In this document: piece after piece, positions 50,521 to 63,710 of the stretch
How the letters are laid out: every line of letters begins with the position of its first letter
Position numbering within the stretch: position 1 is the first letter of the stretch
NCBI GenBank assembly: GCA_963170055.1
Contig: CAUJGJ010000040.1
Coordinates: forward strand, 419,401 to 483,400
Length of the DNA stretch: 64,000 bases
From: Halisarca cf. caerulea
Taxonomy: Eukaryota; Porifera; Demospongiae; Chondrillida; Halisarcidae
Direction: 5' to 3'
Translations under genes and position numbers: made by a program
The notes under the pieces: generated by a model
Seen by the model: only the letters and a program-made list of their open reading frames with translations
What the model was told of the DNA's origin: nothing
Databases searched by the model: none

Positions 50521-53500
50521 TGCTATCATTCTAAATGTCTTGTAAAAGAAAATAATATTTGTCTCTTCGTAACTTTAAATGCTATTGTCATTCTAAAGAA
50601 TTCATATTTATATTTGCTACGATAATGTTCGTAACGTTACTTTAAATTTGCGAATAGCCCAAAATTGCTATAATTCTAAATGTCTTCTAAAAGAAAATAA
50701 TATTTGTCTCTTCGTAACTTTAAATGCTATTGTCATTCTAAAGAATTCATATTTTTATTTGCTACGATAATGTTCGTAACGTTACTTTAAATTTGCGAAT
50801 AGCCCGAAATTGCTATCATTCTAAATGTTTTCTAAAAGAAAATAATATTTGTCTCTTCGTAACTTTAAATGCTATTGTCATTCTAAAGAATTCATATTTT
50901 TATTTTCTACGATAATGTTCGTAACGTTACTTTAAATTTGCGAATAGCCCAAACTTGCTATCATTCTAAATGTCTTGTAAAAGAAAATAATATTTGTCTC
51001 TTCGTAACTTTAAATGCTATTGTCATTCTAAAGAATTCATATTTATATTTGCTACGATAATGTTCGTAACGTTACTTTAAATTTGCCAATAGCCCAAAAT
51101 TTCTATCATTCTTAATGTCTTGTAAAAGAAAATAATATTTGTCTCTTCGTAACTTTAAATGCTATTGTCATTCTAAAGAATTCATATTTTTATTTGCTAC
51201 GATAATGTTCGTAACGTTACTTTAAATTTGCCAATAGCCCAAAATTGCTATCATTCTTAATGTCTTGTAAAAGAAAATAATATTTGTCTCTTCGTTACTT
51301 TAAATGCTATTGTCATTCTAAAGAATTCATATTTATATTTGCTACGATAATGTTCGTAACGTTACTTTAAATTTGCCAATAGCCCAAAATTGCTATCATT
51401 CTTAATGTCTTGTAAAAGAAAATAATATTTGTCTCTTCGTAACTTTAAATGCTATTGTCATTCTAAAGAATTCATATTTTTATTTGCTACGATAATGTTC
51501 GTAACGTTACTTTAAATTTGCGAATAGCCCAAAATTGCTATCATTCTTAATGTCTTGTAAAAGAAAATAATATTTGTCTCTTCGTAACTTTAAATGCTAT
51601 TGTCATTCTAAAGAATTCATATTTTTATTTGCTACGATAATGTTCGTAACGTTACTTTAAATTTGCGAATAGCCCAAAATTGCTATAATTCTAAATGTCT
51701 TCTAAAAGAAAATAATATTTGTCTCTTCGTAACTTTAAATGCTATTGTCATTCTAAAGAATTCATATTTTTATTTGCTACGATAATGTTCGTAACGTTAC
51801 TTTAAATTTGCGAATAGCCCGAAATTGCTATCATTCTAAATGTTTTCTAAAAGAAAATAATATTTGTCTCTTCGTAACTTTAAATGCTATTGTCATTCTA
51901 AAGAAATCATATTTTTATTTTCTACGATAATGTTCGTAACGTTACTTTAAATTTGCGAATAGCCCAAACTTGCTATCGTTCTAAATGTCTTGTAAAAGAA
52001 AATAATATTTGTCTCTTCGTAACTTTAAATGCTATTGTCATTCTAAAGAATTCATATTTATATTTGCTACGATAATGTTCGTAACGTTACTTTAAATTTG
52101 CCAATAGCCCAAAATTGCTATCATTCTTAATGTCTTGTAAAAGAAAATAATATTTGTCTCTTCGTAACTTTAAATGCTATTGTCATTCTAAAGAATTCAT
52201 ATTTTTATTTGCTACGATAATGTTCGTAACGTTACTTTAAATTTGCCAATAGCCCAAAATTGCTATCATTCTTAATGTCTTGTAAAAGAAAATAATATTT
52301 GTCTCTTCGTTACTTTAAATGCTATTGTCATTCTAAAGAATTCATATTTTTATTTGCTACGATAATGTTCGTAACGTTACTTTAAATTTGCGAATAGCCC
52401 AAAATTGCTATCATTCTTAATGTTTTGTAAAAGAAAATAATATTTGTCTCTTCGTAACTTTAAATGCTATTGTCATTCTAAAGAATTCATATTTTTATTT
52501 GCTACGATAATGTTCGTAACGTTACTTTAAATTTGCGAATAGCCCAAAATTGCTATAATTCTAAATGTCTTCTAAAAGAAAATAATATTTGTCTCTTCGT
52601 AACTTTAAATGCTATTGTCATTCTAAAGAATTCATATTTTTATTTGCTACGATAATGTTCGTAACGTTACTTTAAATTTGCGAATAGCCCAAAATTGCTA
52701 TCATTCTTAATGTTTTGTAAAAGAAAATAATATTTGTCTCTTCGTAACTTTAAATGCTATTGTCATTCTAAAGAATTCATATTTTTATTTGCTACGATAA
52801 TGTTCGTAACGTTACTTTAAATTTGCGAATAGCCCAAAATTGCTATAATTCTAAATGTCTTCTAAAAGAAAATAATATTTGTCTCTTCGTAACTTTAAAT
52901 GCTATTGTCATTCTAAAGAATTCATATTTTTATTTGCTACGATAATGTTCGTAACGTTACTTTAAATTTGCGAATAGCCCGAAATTGCTATCATTCTAAA
53001 TGTTTTCTAAAAGAAAATAATATTTGTCTCTTCGTAACTTTAAATGCTATTGTCATTCTAAAGAAATCATATTTTTATTTTCTACGATAATGTTCGTAAC
53101 GTTACTTTAAATTTGCGAATAGCCCAAACTTGCTATCATTCTAAATGTCTTGTAAAAGAAAATAATATTTGTCTCTTCGTAACTTTAAATGCTATTGTCA
53201 TTCTAAAGAATTCATATTTTTATTTGCTACGATAATGTTCGTAACGTTACTTTAAATTTGCCAATAGCCCAAAATTGCTATCATTCTAAATGTCTTGTAA
53301 AAGAAAATAATATTTGTCTCTTCGTAACTATAAATGCTATTGTCATTCTAAAGAATTCATATTTTTATTTGCTACGATAATGTTCGTAACGTTACTTTAA
53401 ATTTGCGAATAGCCCAAAATTGCTATCATTCTTAATGTCTTGTAAAAGAAAATAATATTTGTCTCTTCGTAACTTTAAATGCTATTGTCATTCTAAAGAA

Positions 53501-55259
53501 TTCATATTTTTATTTGCTACGATAATGTTCGTAACGTTACTTTAAATTTGCCAATAGCCCAAAATTGCTATCATTCTTAATGTCTTGTAAAAGAAAATAA
53601 TATTTGTCTCTTCGTTACTTTAAATGCTATTGTCATTCTAAAGAATTCATATTTTTATTTGCTACGATAATGTTCGTAACGTTACTTTAAATTGGCCAAT
53701 AGCCCAAAATTGCTATCATTCTTAATGTCTTGTAAAAGAAAATAATATTTGTCTCTTCGTAACTTTAAATGCTATTGTCATTCTAAAGAAATCATATTTT
53801 TATTTTCTACGATAATGTTCGTAACGTTACTTTAAATTTGCGAATAGCCCAAACTTGCTATCATTCTAAATGTCTTGTAAAAGAAAATAATATTTGTCTC
53901 TTCGTAACTTTAAATGCTATTGTCATTCTAAAGAATTCATATTTTTATTTGCTACGATAATGTTCGTAACGTTACTTTAAATTTGCCAATAGCCCAAAAT
54001 TGCTATCATTCTAAATGTCTTCTAAAAGAAAATAATATTTGTCTCTTCGTAACTTTAAATGCTATTGTCATTCTAAAGAATTCATATTTTTATTTGCTAC
54101 GATAATGTTCGTAACGTTACTTTAAATTTGCGAATAGCCCAAAATTGCTATCATTCTTAATGTCTTGTAAAAGAAAATAATATTTGTCTCTTCGTAACTT
54201 TAAATGCTATTGTCATTCTAAAGAATTCATATTTTTATTTGCTACGATAATGTTCGTAACGTTACTTTAAATTTGCCAATAGCCCAAAATTGCTATCATT
54301 CTTAATGTCTTGTAAAAGAAAATAATATTTGTCTCTTCGTTACTTTAAATGCTATTGTCATTCTAAAGAATTCATATTTTTATTTGCTACGATAATGTTC
54401 GTAACGTTACTTTAAATTGGCCAATAGCCCAAAATTGCTATCATTCTTAATGTCTTGTAAAAGAAAATAATATTTGTCTCTTCGTAACTTTAAATGCTAT
54501 TGTCATTCTAAAGAATTCATATTTTTATTTGCTACGATAATGTTCGTAACGTTACTTTAAATTTGCGAATAGCCCAAAATTGCTATCATTCTTAATGTCT
54601 TGTAAAAGAAAATAATATTTGTCTCTTCGTAACTTTAAATGCTATTGTCATTCTAAAGAATTCATATTTTTATTTGCTACGATAATGTTCGTAACGTTAC
54701 TTTAAATTTGCCAATAGCCCAAAATTGCTATCATTCTTAATGTCTTGTAAAAGAAAATAATATTTGTCTCTTCGTAACTTTAAATGCTATTGTCATTCTA
54801 AAGAATTCATATTTTTATTTGCTACGATAATGTTCGTAACGTTACTTTAAATTTGCCAATAGCCCAAAATTGCTATCATTCTTAATGTCTTGTAAAAGAA
54901 AATAATATTTGTCTCTTCGTTACTTTAAATGCTATTGTCATTCTAAAGAATTCATATTTTTATTTGCTACGATAATGTTCGTAACGTTACTTTAAATTTG
55001 CGAATAGCCCAAAATTGCTATCATTCTTAATGTCTTGTAAAAGAAAATAATATTTGTCTCTTCGTAACTTTAAATGCTATTGTCATTCTAAAGAATTCAT
55101 ATTTTTATTTGCTACGATAATGTTCGTAACGTTACTTTAAATTTGCCAATAGCCCAAAATTGCTATCATTCTTAATGTCTTGTAAAAGAAAATAATATTT
55201 GTCTCTTCGTAACTTTAAATGCTATTGTCATTCTAAAGAATTCATATTTTTATTTGCTA

Positions 55260-58200
55260 CGATAATGTTCGTAACATTACTTTAAATTTGCGAATAGCCA
55301 AAAATTGCTATCATTCTTAATGTCTTGTAAAAGAAAATAATATTTGTCTCTTCGTAACTTTAAATGCTATTGTCATTCTAAAGAATTCATATTTTTATTT
55401 GCTACGATAATGTTCGTAACGTTACTTTAAATTTGCGAATAGCCCAAAATTGCTATAGTTCTAAATGTCTTCTAAAAGAAAATAATATTTGTCTCTTCGT
55501 AACTTTAAATGCTATTGTCATTCTAAACAAATCATATTTTTATTTTCTACGATAATGTTCGTAACGTTACTTTAAATTTGCGAATAGCCCAAACTTGCTA
55601 TCATTCTAAATGTCTTGTAAAAGAAAATAATATTTGTCTCTTCGTAACTTTAAATGCTATTGTCATTCTAAAGAATTCATATTTTTATTTGCTACGATAA
55701 TGTTCGTAACGTTACTTTAAATTTGCCAATAGCCCAAAATTGCTATCATTCTAAATGTCTTGTAAAAGAAAATAATATTTGTCTCTTCGTAACTTTAAAT
55801 GCTATTGTCATTCTAAAGAATTCATATTTTTATTTGCTACGATAATGTTCGTAACGTTACTTTAAATTTGCCAATAGCCCAAAATTGCTATCATTCTTAA
55901 TGTCTTGTAAAAGAAAATAATATTTGTCTCTTCGTTACTTTAAATGCTATTGTCATTCTAAAGAATTCATATTATTATTTGCTACGATAATGTTCGTAAC
56001 GTTACTTTAAATTTGCCAATAGCCCAAAATTGCTATCATTCTTAATGTCTTGTAAAAGAAAATAATATTTGTCTCTTCGTAACTTTAAATGCTATTGTCA
56101 TTCTAAAGAATTCATATTTTTATTTGCTACGATAATGTTCGTAACGTTACTTTAAATTTGCCAATAGCCCAAAATTGCTATCATTCTTAATGTCTTGTAA
56201 AAGAAAATAATATTTGTCTCTTCGTAACTTTAAATGCTATTGTCATTCTAAAGAATTCATATTTTTATTTGCTACGATAATGTTCGTAACGTTACTTTAA
56301 ATTTGCGAATAGCCCAAAATTGCTATCATTCTAAATGTTTTCTAAAAGAAAATAATATTTGTCTCTTCGTAACTTTAAATGCTATTGTCATTCTAAAGAA
56401 ATCATATTTTTATTTTCTACGATAATGTTCGTAACGTTACTTTAAATTTGCGAATAGCCCAAACTTGCTATCATTCTAAATGTCTTGTAAAAGAAAATAA
56501 TATTTGTCTCTTCGTAACTTTAAATGCTATTGTCATTCTAAAGAATTCATATTTATATTTGCTACGATAATGTTCGTAACGTTACTTTAAATTTGCCAAT
56601 AGCCCAAAATTGCTATCATTCTTAATGTCTTGTAAAAGAAAATAATATTTGTCTCTTCGTAACTTTAAATGCTATTGTCATTCTAAAGAATTCATATTTT
56701 TATTTGCTACGATAATGTTCGTAACGTTACTTTAAATTTGCCAATAGCCCAAAATTGCTATCATTCTTAATGTCTTGTAAAAGAAAATAATATTTGTCTC
56801 TTCGTTACTTTAAATGCTATTGTCATTCTAAAGAATTCATATTTTTATTTGCTACGATAATGTTCGTAACGTTACTTTAAATTTGCGAATAGCCCAAAAT
56901 TGCTATCATTCTTAATGTTTTGTAAAAGAAAATAATATTTGTCTCTTCGTAACTTTAAATGCTATTGTCATTCTAAAGAATTCATATTTTTATTTGCTAC
57001 GATAATGTTCGTAACGTTACTTTAAATTTGCGAATAGCCCAAAATTGCTATAATTCTAAATGTCTTCTAAAAGAAAATAATATTTGTCTCTTCGTAACTT
57101 TAAATGCTATTGTCATTCTAAAGAATTCATATTTTTATTTGCTACGATAATGTTCGTAACGTTACTTTAAATTTGCGAATAGCCCGAAATTGCTATCATT
57201 CTAAATGTTTTCTAAAAGAAAATAATATTTGTCTCTTCGTAACTTTAAATGCAATTGTCATTCTAAAGAAATCATATTTTTATTTTCTATGATAATGTTC
57301 GTAACGTTACTTTAAATTTGCCAATAGCCCAAAATTGCTATCATTCTAAATGTCTTGTAAAAGAAAATAATATTTGTCTCTTCGTAACTTTAAATGCTAT
57401 TGTCATTCTAAAGAATTCATATTTTTATTTGCTACGATAATGTTCGTAACGTTACTTTAAATTTGCCAATAGCCCAAAATTGCTATCATTCTTAATGTCT
57501 TGTAAAAGAAAATAATATTTGTCTCTTCGTTACTTTAAATGCTATTGTCATTCTAAAGAATTCATATTATTATTTGCTACGATAATGTTCGTAACGTTAC
57601 TTTAAATTTGCCAATAGCCCAAAATTGCTATCATTCTTAATGTCTTGTAAAAGAAAATAATATTTGTCTCTTCGTAACTTTAAATGCTATTGTCATTCTA
57701 AAGAATTCATATTTTTATTTGCTACGATAATGTTCGTAACGTTACTTTAAATTTGCCAATAGCCCAAAATTGCTATCATTCTTAATGTCTTGTAAAAGAA
57801 AATAATATTTGTCTCTTCGTAACTTTAAATGCTATTGTCATTCTAAAGAATTCATATTTTTATTTGCTACGATAATGTTCGTAACGTTACTTTAAATTTG
57901 CGAATAGCCCAAAATTGCTATCATTCTAAATGTTTTCTAAAAGAAAATAATATTTGTCTCTTCGTAACTTTAAATGCTATTGTCATTCTAAAGAAATCAT
58001 ATTTTTATTTTCTACGATAATGTTCGTAACGTTACTTTAAATTTGCGAATAGCCCAAACTTGCTATCATTCTAAATGTCTTGTAAAAGAAAATAATATTT
58101 GTCTCTTCGTAACTTTAAATGCTATTGTCATTCTAAAGAATTCATATTTATATTTGCTACGATAATGTTCGTAACGTTACTTTAAATTTGCCAATAGCCC

Positions 58201-59900
58201 AAAATTGCTATCATTCTTAATGTCTTGTAAAAGAAAATAATATTTGTCTCTTCGTAACTTTAAATGCTATTGTCATTCTAAAGAATTCATATTTTTATTT
58301 GCTACGATAATGTTCGTAACGTTACTTTAAATTTGCCAATAGCCCCAAATTGCTATCATTCTTAATGTCTTGTAAAAGAAAATAATATTTGTCTCTTCGT
58401 TACTTTAAATGCTATTGTCATTCTAAAGAATTCATATTTTTATTTGCTACGATAATGTTCGTAACGTTACTTTAAATTTGCGAATAGCCCAAAATTGCTA
58501 TCATTCTTAATGTTTTGTAAAAGAAAATAATATTTGTCTCTTCGTAACTTTAAATGCTATTGTCATTCTAAAGAATTCATATTTTTATTTGCTACGATAA
58601 TGTTCGTAACGTTACTTTAAATTTGCGAATAGCCCAAAATTGCTATCATTCTTAATGTCTTGTAAAAGAAAATAATATTTGTCTCTTCGTAACTTTAAAT
58701 GCTATTGTCATTCTAAAGAATTCATATTTTTATTTGCTACGATAATGTTCGTAACGTTACTTTAAATTTGCCAATAGCCCAAAATTGCTATCATTCTTAA
58801 TGTCTTGTAAAAGAAAATAATATTTGTCTCTTCGTTACTTTAAATGCTATTGTCATTCTAAAGAATTCATATTTTTATTTGCTACGATAATGTTCGTAAC
58901 GTTACTTTAAATTTGCGAATAGCCCAAAATTGCTATCATTCTTAATGTCTTGTAAAAGAAAATAATATTTGTCTCTTCGTAACTTTAAATGCTATTGTCA
59001 TTCTAAAGAATTCATATTTTTATTTGCTACGATAATGTTCGTAACGTTACTTTAAATTTGCCAATAGCCCAAAATTGCTATCATTCTTAATGTCTTGTAA
59101 AAGAAAATAATATTTGTCTCTTCGTAACTTTAAATGCTATTGTCATTCTAAAGAATTCATATTTTTATTTGCTACGATAATGTTCGTAACATTACTTTAA
59201 ATTTGCGAATAGCCAAAAATTGCTATCATTCTTAATGTCTTGTAAAAGAAAATAATATTTGTCTCTTCGTAACTTTAAATGCTATTGTCATTCTAAAGAA
59301 TTCATATTTTTATTTGCTACGATAATGTTCGTAACGTTACTTTAAATTTGCCAATAGCCCAAAATTGCTATAATTCTAAATGTCTTCTAAAAGAAAATAA
59401 TATTTGTCTCTTCGTAACTTTAAATGCTATTGTCATTCTAAACAAATCATATTTTTATTTTCTACGATAATGTTCGTAACGTTACTTTAAATTTGCGAAT
59501 AGCCCAAACTTGCTATCATTCTAAATGTCTTGTAAAAGAAAATAATATTTGTCTCTTCGTAACTTTAAATGCTATTGTCATTCTAAAGAATTCATATTTT
59601 TATTTGCTACGATAATGTTCGTAACGTTACTTTAAATTTGCCAATAGCCCAAAATTGCTATCATTCTAAATGTCTTGTAAAAGAAAATAATATTTGTCTC
59701 TTCGTAACTTTAAATGCTATTGTCATTCTAAAGAATTCATATTTTTATTTGCTACGATAATGTTCGTAACGTTACTTTAAATTTGCCAATAGCCCAAAAT
59801 TGCTATCATTCTTAATGTCTTGTAAAAGAAAATAATATTTGTCTCTTCGTTACTTTAAATGCTATTGTCATTCTAAAGAATTCATATTATTATTTGCTAC
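55260..59900 (+). repeat. 27-monomer (3,915-bp) offset copies
   Basis: GTAACATTAC (55271 and 59186), CTAAACAAATC (55521 and 59436) and CATATTATTATTTGC (55971 and 59886) are each 3,915 bp apart. The last marker also occurs at 57566, dividing the interval into 11 and 16 monomers, so this unit carries an internal partial duplication. Confidence 0.9.
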
Positions 59901-62900
59901 GATAATGTTCGTAACGTTACTTTAAATTTGCCAATAGCCCAAAATTGCTATCATTCTTAATGTCTTGTAAAAGAAAATAATATTTGTCTCTTCGTAACTT
60001 TAAATGCTATTGTCATTCTAAAGAATTCATATTTTTATTTGCTACGATAATGTTCGTAACGTTACTTTAAATTTGCGAATAGCCCAAAATTGCTATCATT
60101 CTTAATGTCTTGTAAAAGAAAATAATATTTGTCTCTTCGTAACTTTAAATGCTATTGTCATTCTAAAGAATTCATATTTTTATTTGCTACGATAATGTTC
60201 GTAACGTTACTTTAAATTTGCGAATAGCCCCAAATTGCTATCATTCTTAATGTCTTGTAAAAGAAAATAATATTTGTCTCTTCGTAACTTTAAATGCTAT
60301 TGTCATTCTAAAGAATTCATATTTTTATTTGCTACGATAATGTTCGTAACGTTACTTTAAATTTGCGAATAGCCCCAAATTGCTATCATTCTTAATGTCT
60401 TGTAAAAGAAAATAATATTTGTCTCTTCGTAACTTTAAATGCTATTGTCATTCTAAAGAATTCATATTTTTATTTGCTACGATAATGTTCGTAACGTTAC
60501 TTTAAATTTGCGAATAGCCCAAAATTGCTATCATTCTTAATGTCTTGTAAAAGAAAATAATATTTGTCTCTTCGTAACTTTAAATGCTATTGTCATTCTA
60601 AAGAATTCATATTTTTATTTGCTACGATAATGTTCGTAACGTTACTTTAAATTTGCCAATAGCCCAAAATTGCTATCATTCTTAATGTCTTGTAAAAGAA
60701 AATAATATTTGTCTCTTCGTAACTTTAAATGCTATTGTCATTCTAAAGAAATCATATTTTTATTTTCTACGATAATGTTCGTAACGTTACTTTAAATTTG
60801 CGAATAGCCCAAACTTTCTATCATTCTAAATGTCTTGTAAAAGAAAATAATATTTGTCTCTTCGTAACTTTAAATGCTATTGTCATTCTAAAGAATTCAT
60901 ATTTATATTTGCTACGATAATGTTCGTAACGTTACTTTAAATTTGCCAATAGCCCAAAATTGCTATCATTCTAAATGTCTTCAAAAAGAAAATAATATTT
61001 GTCTCTTCGTAACTTTAAATGCTATTGTCATTCTAAAGAATTCATATTTTTATTTGCTACGATAATGTTCGTAACGTTACTTTAAATTTGCCAATAGCCC
61101 AAAATTGCTATCATTCTTAATGTCTTGTAAAAGAAAATAATATTTGTCTCTTCGTAACTTTAAATGCTATTGTCATTCTAAAGAATTCATATTTTTATTT
61201 GCTACGATAATGTTCGTAACGTTACTTTAAATTTGCGAATAGCCCAAAATTGCTATCATTCTTAATGTCTTGTAAAAGAAAATAATATTTGTCTCTTCGT
61301 AACTTTAAATGCTATTGTCATTCTAAAGAATTCATATTTTTATTTGCTACGATAATGTTCGTAACGTTACTTTAAATTTGCGAATAGCCCAAAATTGCTA
61401 TCATTCTTAATGTCTTGTAAAAGAAAATAATATTTGTCTCTTCGTAACTTTAAATGCTATTGTCATTCTAAAGAATTCATATTTTTATTTGCTACGATAA
61501 TGTTCGTAACGTTACTTTAAATTTGCGAATAGCCCAAAATTGCTATCATTCTTAATGTCTTGTAAAAGAAAATAATATTTGTCTCTTCGTAATTTTAAAT
61601 GCTATTGTCATTCTAAAGAATTCATATTTTTATTTGCTACGATAATGTTCGTAACGTTACTTTAAATTTGCGAATAGCCCAAAATAGCTATCATTCTTAA
61701 TGTCTTGTAAAAGAAAATAATATTTGTCTCTTCGTAACTTTAAATGCTATTGTCATTCTAAAGAATTCATATTTTTATTTGCTACGATAATGTTCGTAAC
61801 GTTACTTTAAATTTGCGAATAGCCCCAAATTGCTATCATTCTTAATGTCTTGTAAAAGAAAATAATATTTGTCTCTTCGTAACTTTAAATGCTATTGTCA
61901 TTCTAAAGAATTCATATTTATATTTGCTACGATAATGTTCGTAACGTTACTTTAAATTTGCCAATAGCCCAAAATTGCTATAATTCTAAATGTCTTGTAA
62001 AAGAAAATAATATTTGTCTCTTCGTAACTTTAAATGCTATTGTCATTCTAAAGAATTCATATTTTTATTTGCTACGATAATGTTCGTAACGTTACTTTAA
62101 ATTTGCGAATAGCCCCAAATTGCTATCATTCTTAATGTCTTGTAAAAGAAAATAATATTTGTCTCTTCGTAACTTTAAATGCTATTGTCATTCTAAAGAA
62201 TTCATATTTTTATTTGCTACGATAATGTTCGTAACGTTACTTTAAATTAGCCAATAGCCCAAAATTGCTATCATTCTTAATGTCTTGTAAAAGAAAATAA
62301 TATTTGTCTCTTCGTAACTTTAAATGCTATTGTCATTCTAAAGAATTCATATATATATTTGCTACGATAATGTTCGTAACGTTACTTTAAATTTGCCAAT
62401 ATCCCAAAATTGCTATCATTCTAAATGTCTTCTAAAAGAAAATAATATTTGTCTCTTCGTAACTTTAAATGCTATTGTCATTCTAAAGAATTCATATTTT
62501 TATTTGCTACGATAATGTTCGTAACGTTACTTTAAATTTGCCAATAGCCCAAAATTGCTATCATTCTTAATGTCTTGTAAAAGAAAATAATATTTGTCTC
62601 TTCGTAACTTTAAATGCTATTGTCATTCTAAAGAATTCATATTTATATTTGCTACGATAATGTTCGTAACGTTACTTTAAATTTGCCAATAGCCCAAAAT
62701 TGCTATCATTCTAAATGTCTTGTAAAAGAAAATAATATTTGTCTCTTCGTAACTTTAAATGCTATTGTCATTCTAAAGAATTCATATTTTTATTTGCTAC
62801 GATAATGTTCGTAACGTTACTTTAAATTTGCGAATAGCCCAAAATTGCTATCATTCTTAATGTCTTGTAAAAGAAAATAATATTTGTCTCTTCGTAACTT

Positions 62901-63629
62901 TAAATGCTATTGTCATTCTAAAGAATTCATATTTTTATTTGCTACGATAATGTTCGTAACGTTACTTTAAATTTGCCAATAGCCCAAAATTGCTATCATT
63001 CTTAATGTCTTGTAAAAGAAAATAATATTTGTCTGTTCGTTACTTTAAATGCTATTGTCATTCTAAAGAATTCATATTTTTATTTGCTACGATAATGTTC
63101 GTAACGTTACTTTAAATTTGCCAATAGCCCAAAATTGCTATCATTCTTAATGTCTTGTAAAAGAAAATAATATTTGTCTCTTCGTAACTTTAAATGCTAT
63201 TGTCATTCTAAAGAATTCATATTTTTATTTGCTACGATAATGTTCGTAACGTTACTTTAAATTTGCGAATAGCCCCAAATTGCTATCATTCTTAATGTCT
63301 TGTAAAAGAAAATAATATTTGTCTCTTCGTAACTTTAAATGCTATTGTCATTCTAAAGAATTCATATTTTTATTTGCTACGATAATGTTCGTAACGTTAC
63401 TTTAAATTTGCGAATAGCCCAAAATTGCTATAATTCTAAATGTCTTCTAAAAGAAAATAATATTTGTCTCTTCGTAACTTTAAATGCTATTGTCATTCTA
63501 AAGAATTCATATTTTTATTTGCTACGATAATGTTCGTAACGTTACTTTAAATTTGCGAATAGCCCGAAATTGCTATCATTCTAAATGTTTTCTAAAAGAA
63601 AATAATATTTGTCTCTTCGTAACTTTAAA

Positions 63630-63710
63630 TGCTATTGTCATTCTAAAGAAATCATATTTTCTACGATAATGTTCGTAACGTTACTTTAAATTTGCGAATA
63701 GCCCAAACTT
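63630..63710 (+). repeat. 139-bp monomer with a 6-bp deletion
   Basis: In the GAAATCAT/TTTTCTACG type monomer near 63650 the usual ATATTTTTATTTTCTACG is shortened to ATATTTTCTACG, a loss of six bases between two T-runs, best explained by slippage. It is the only indel longer than 1 bp found between 10291 and 63787. Confidence 0.92.
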
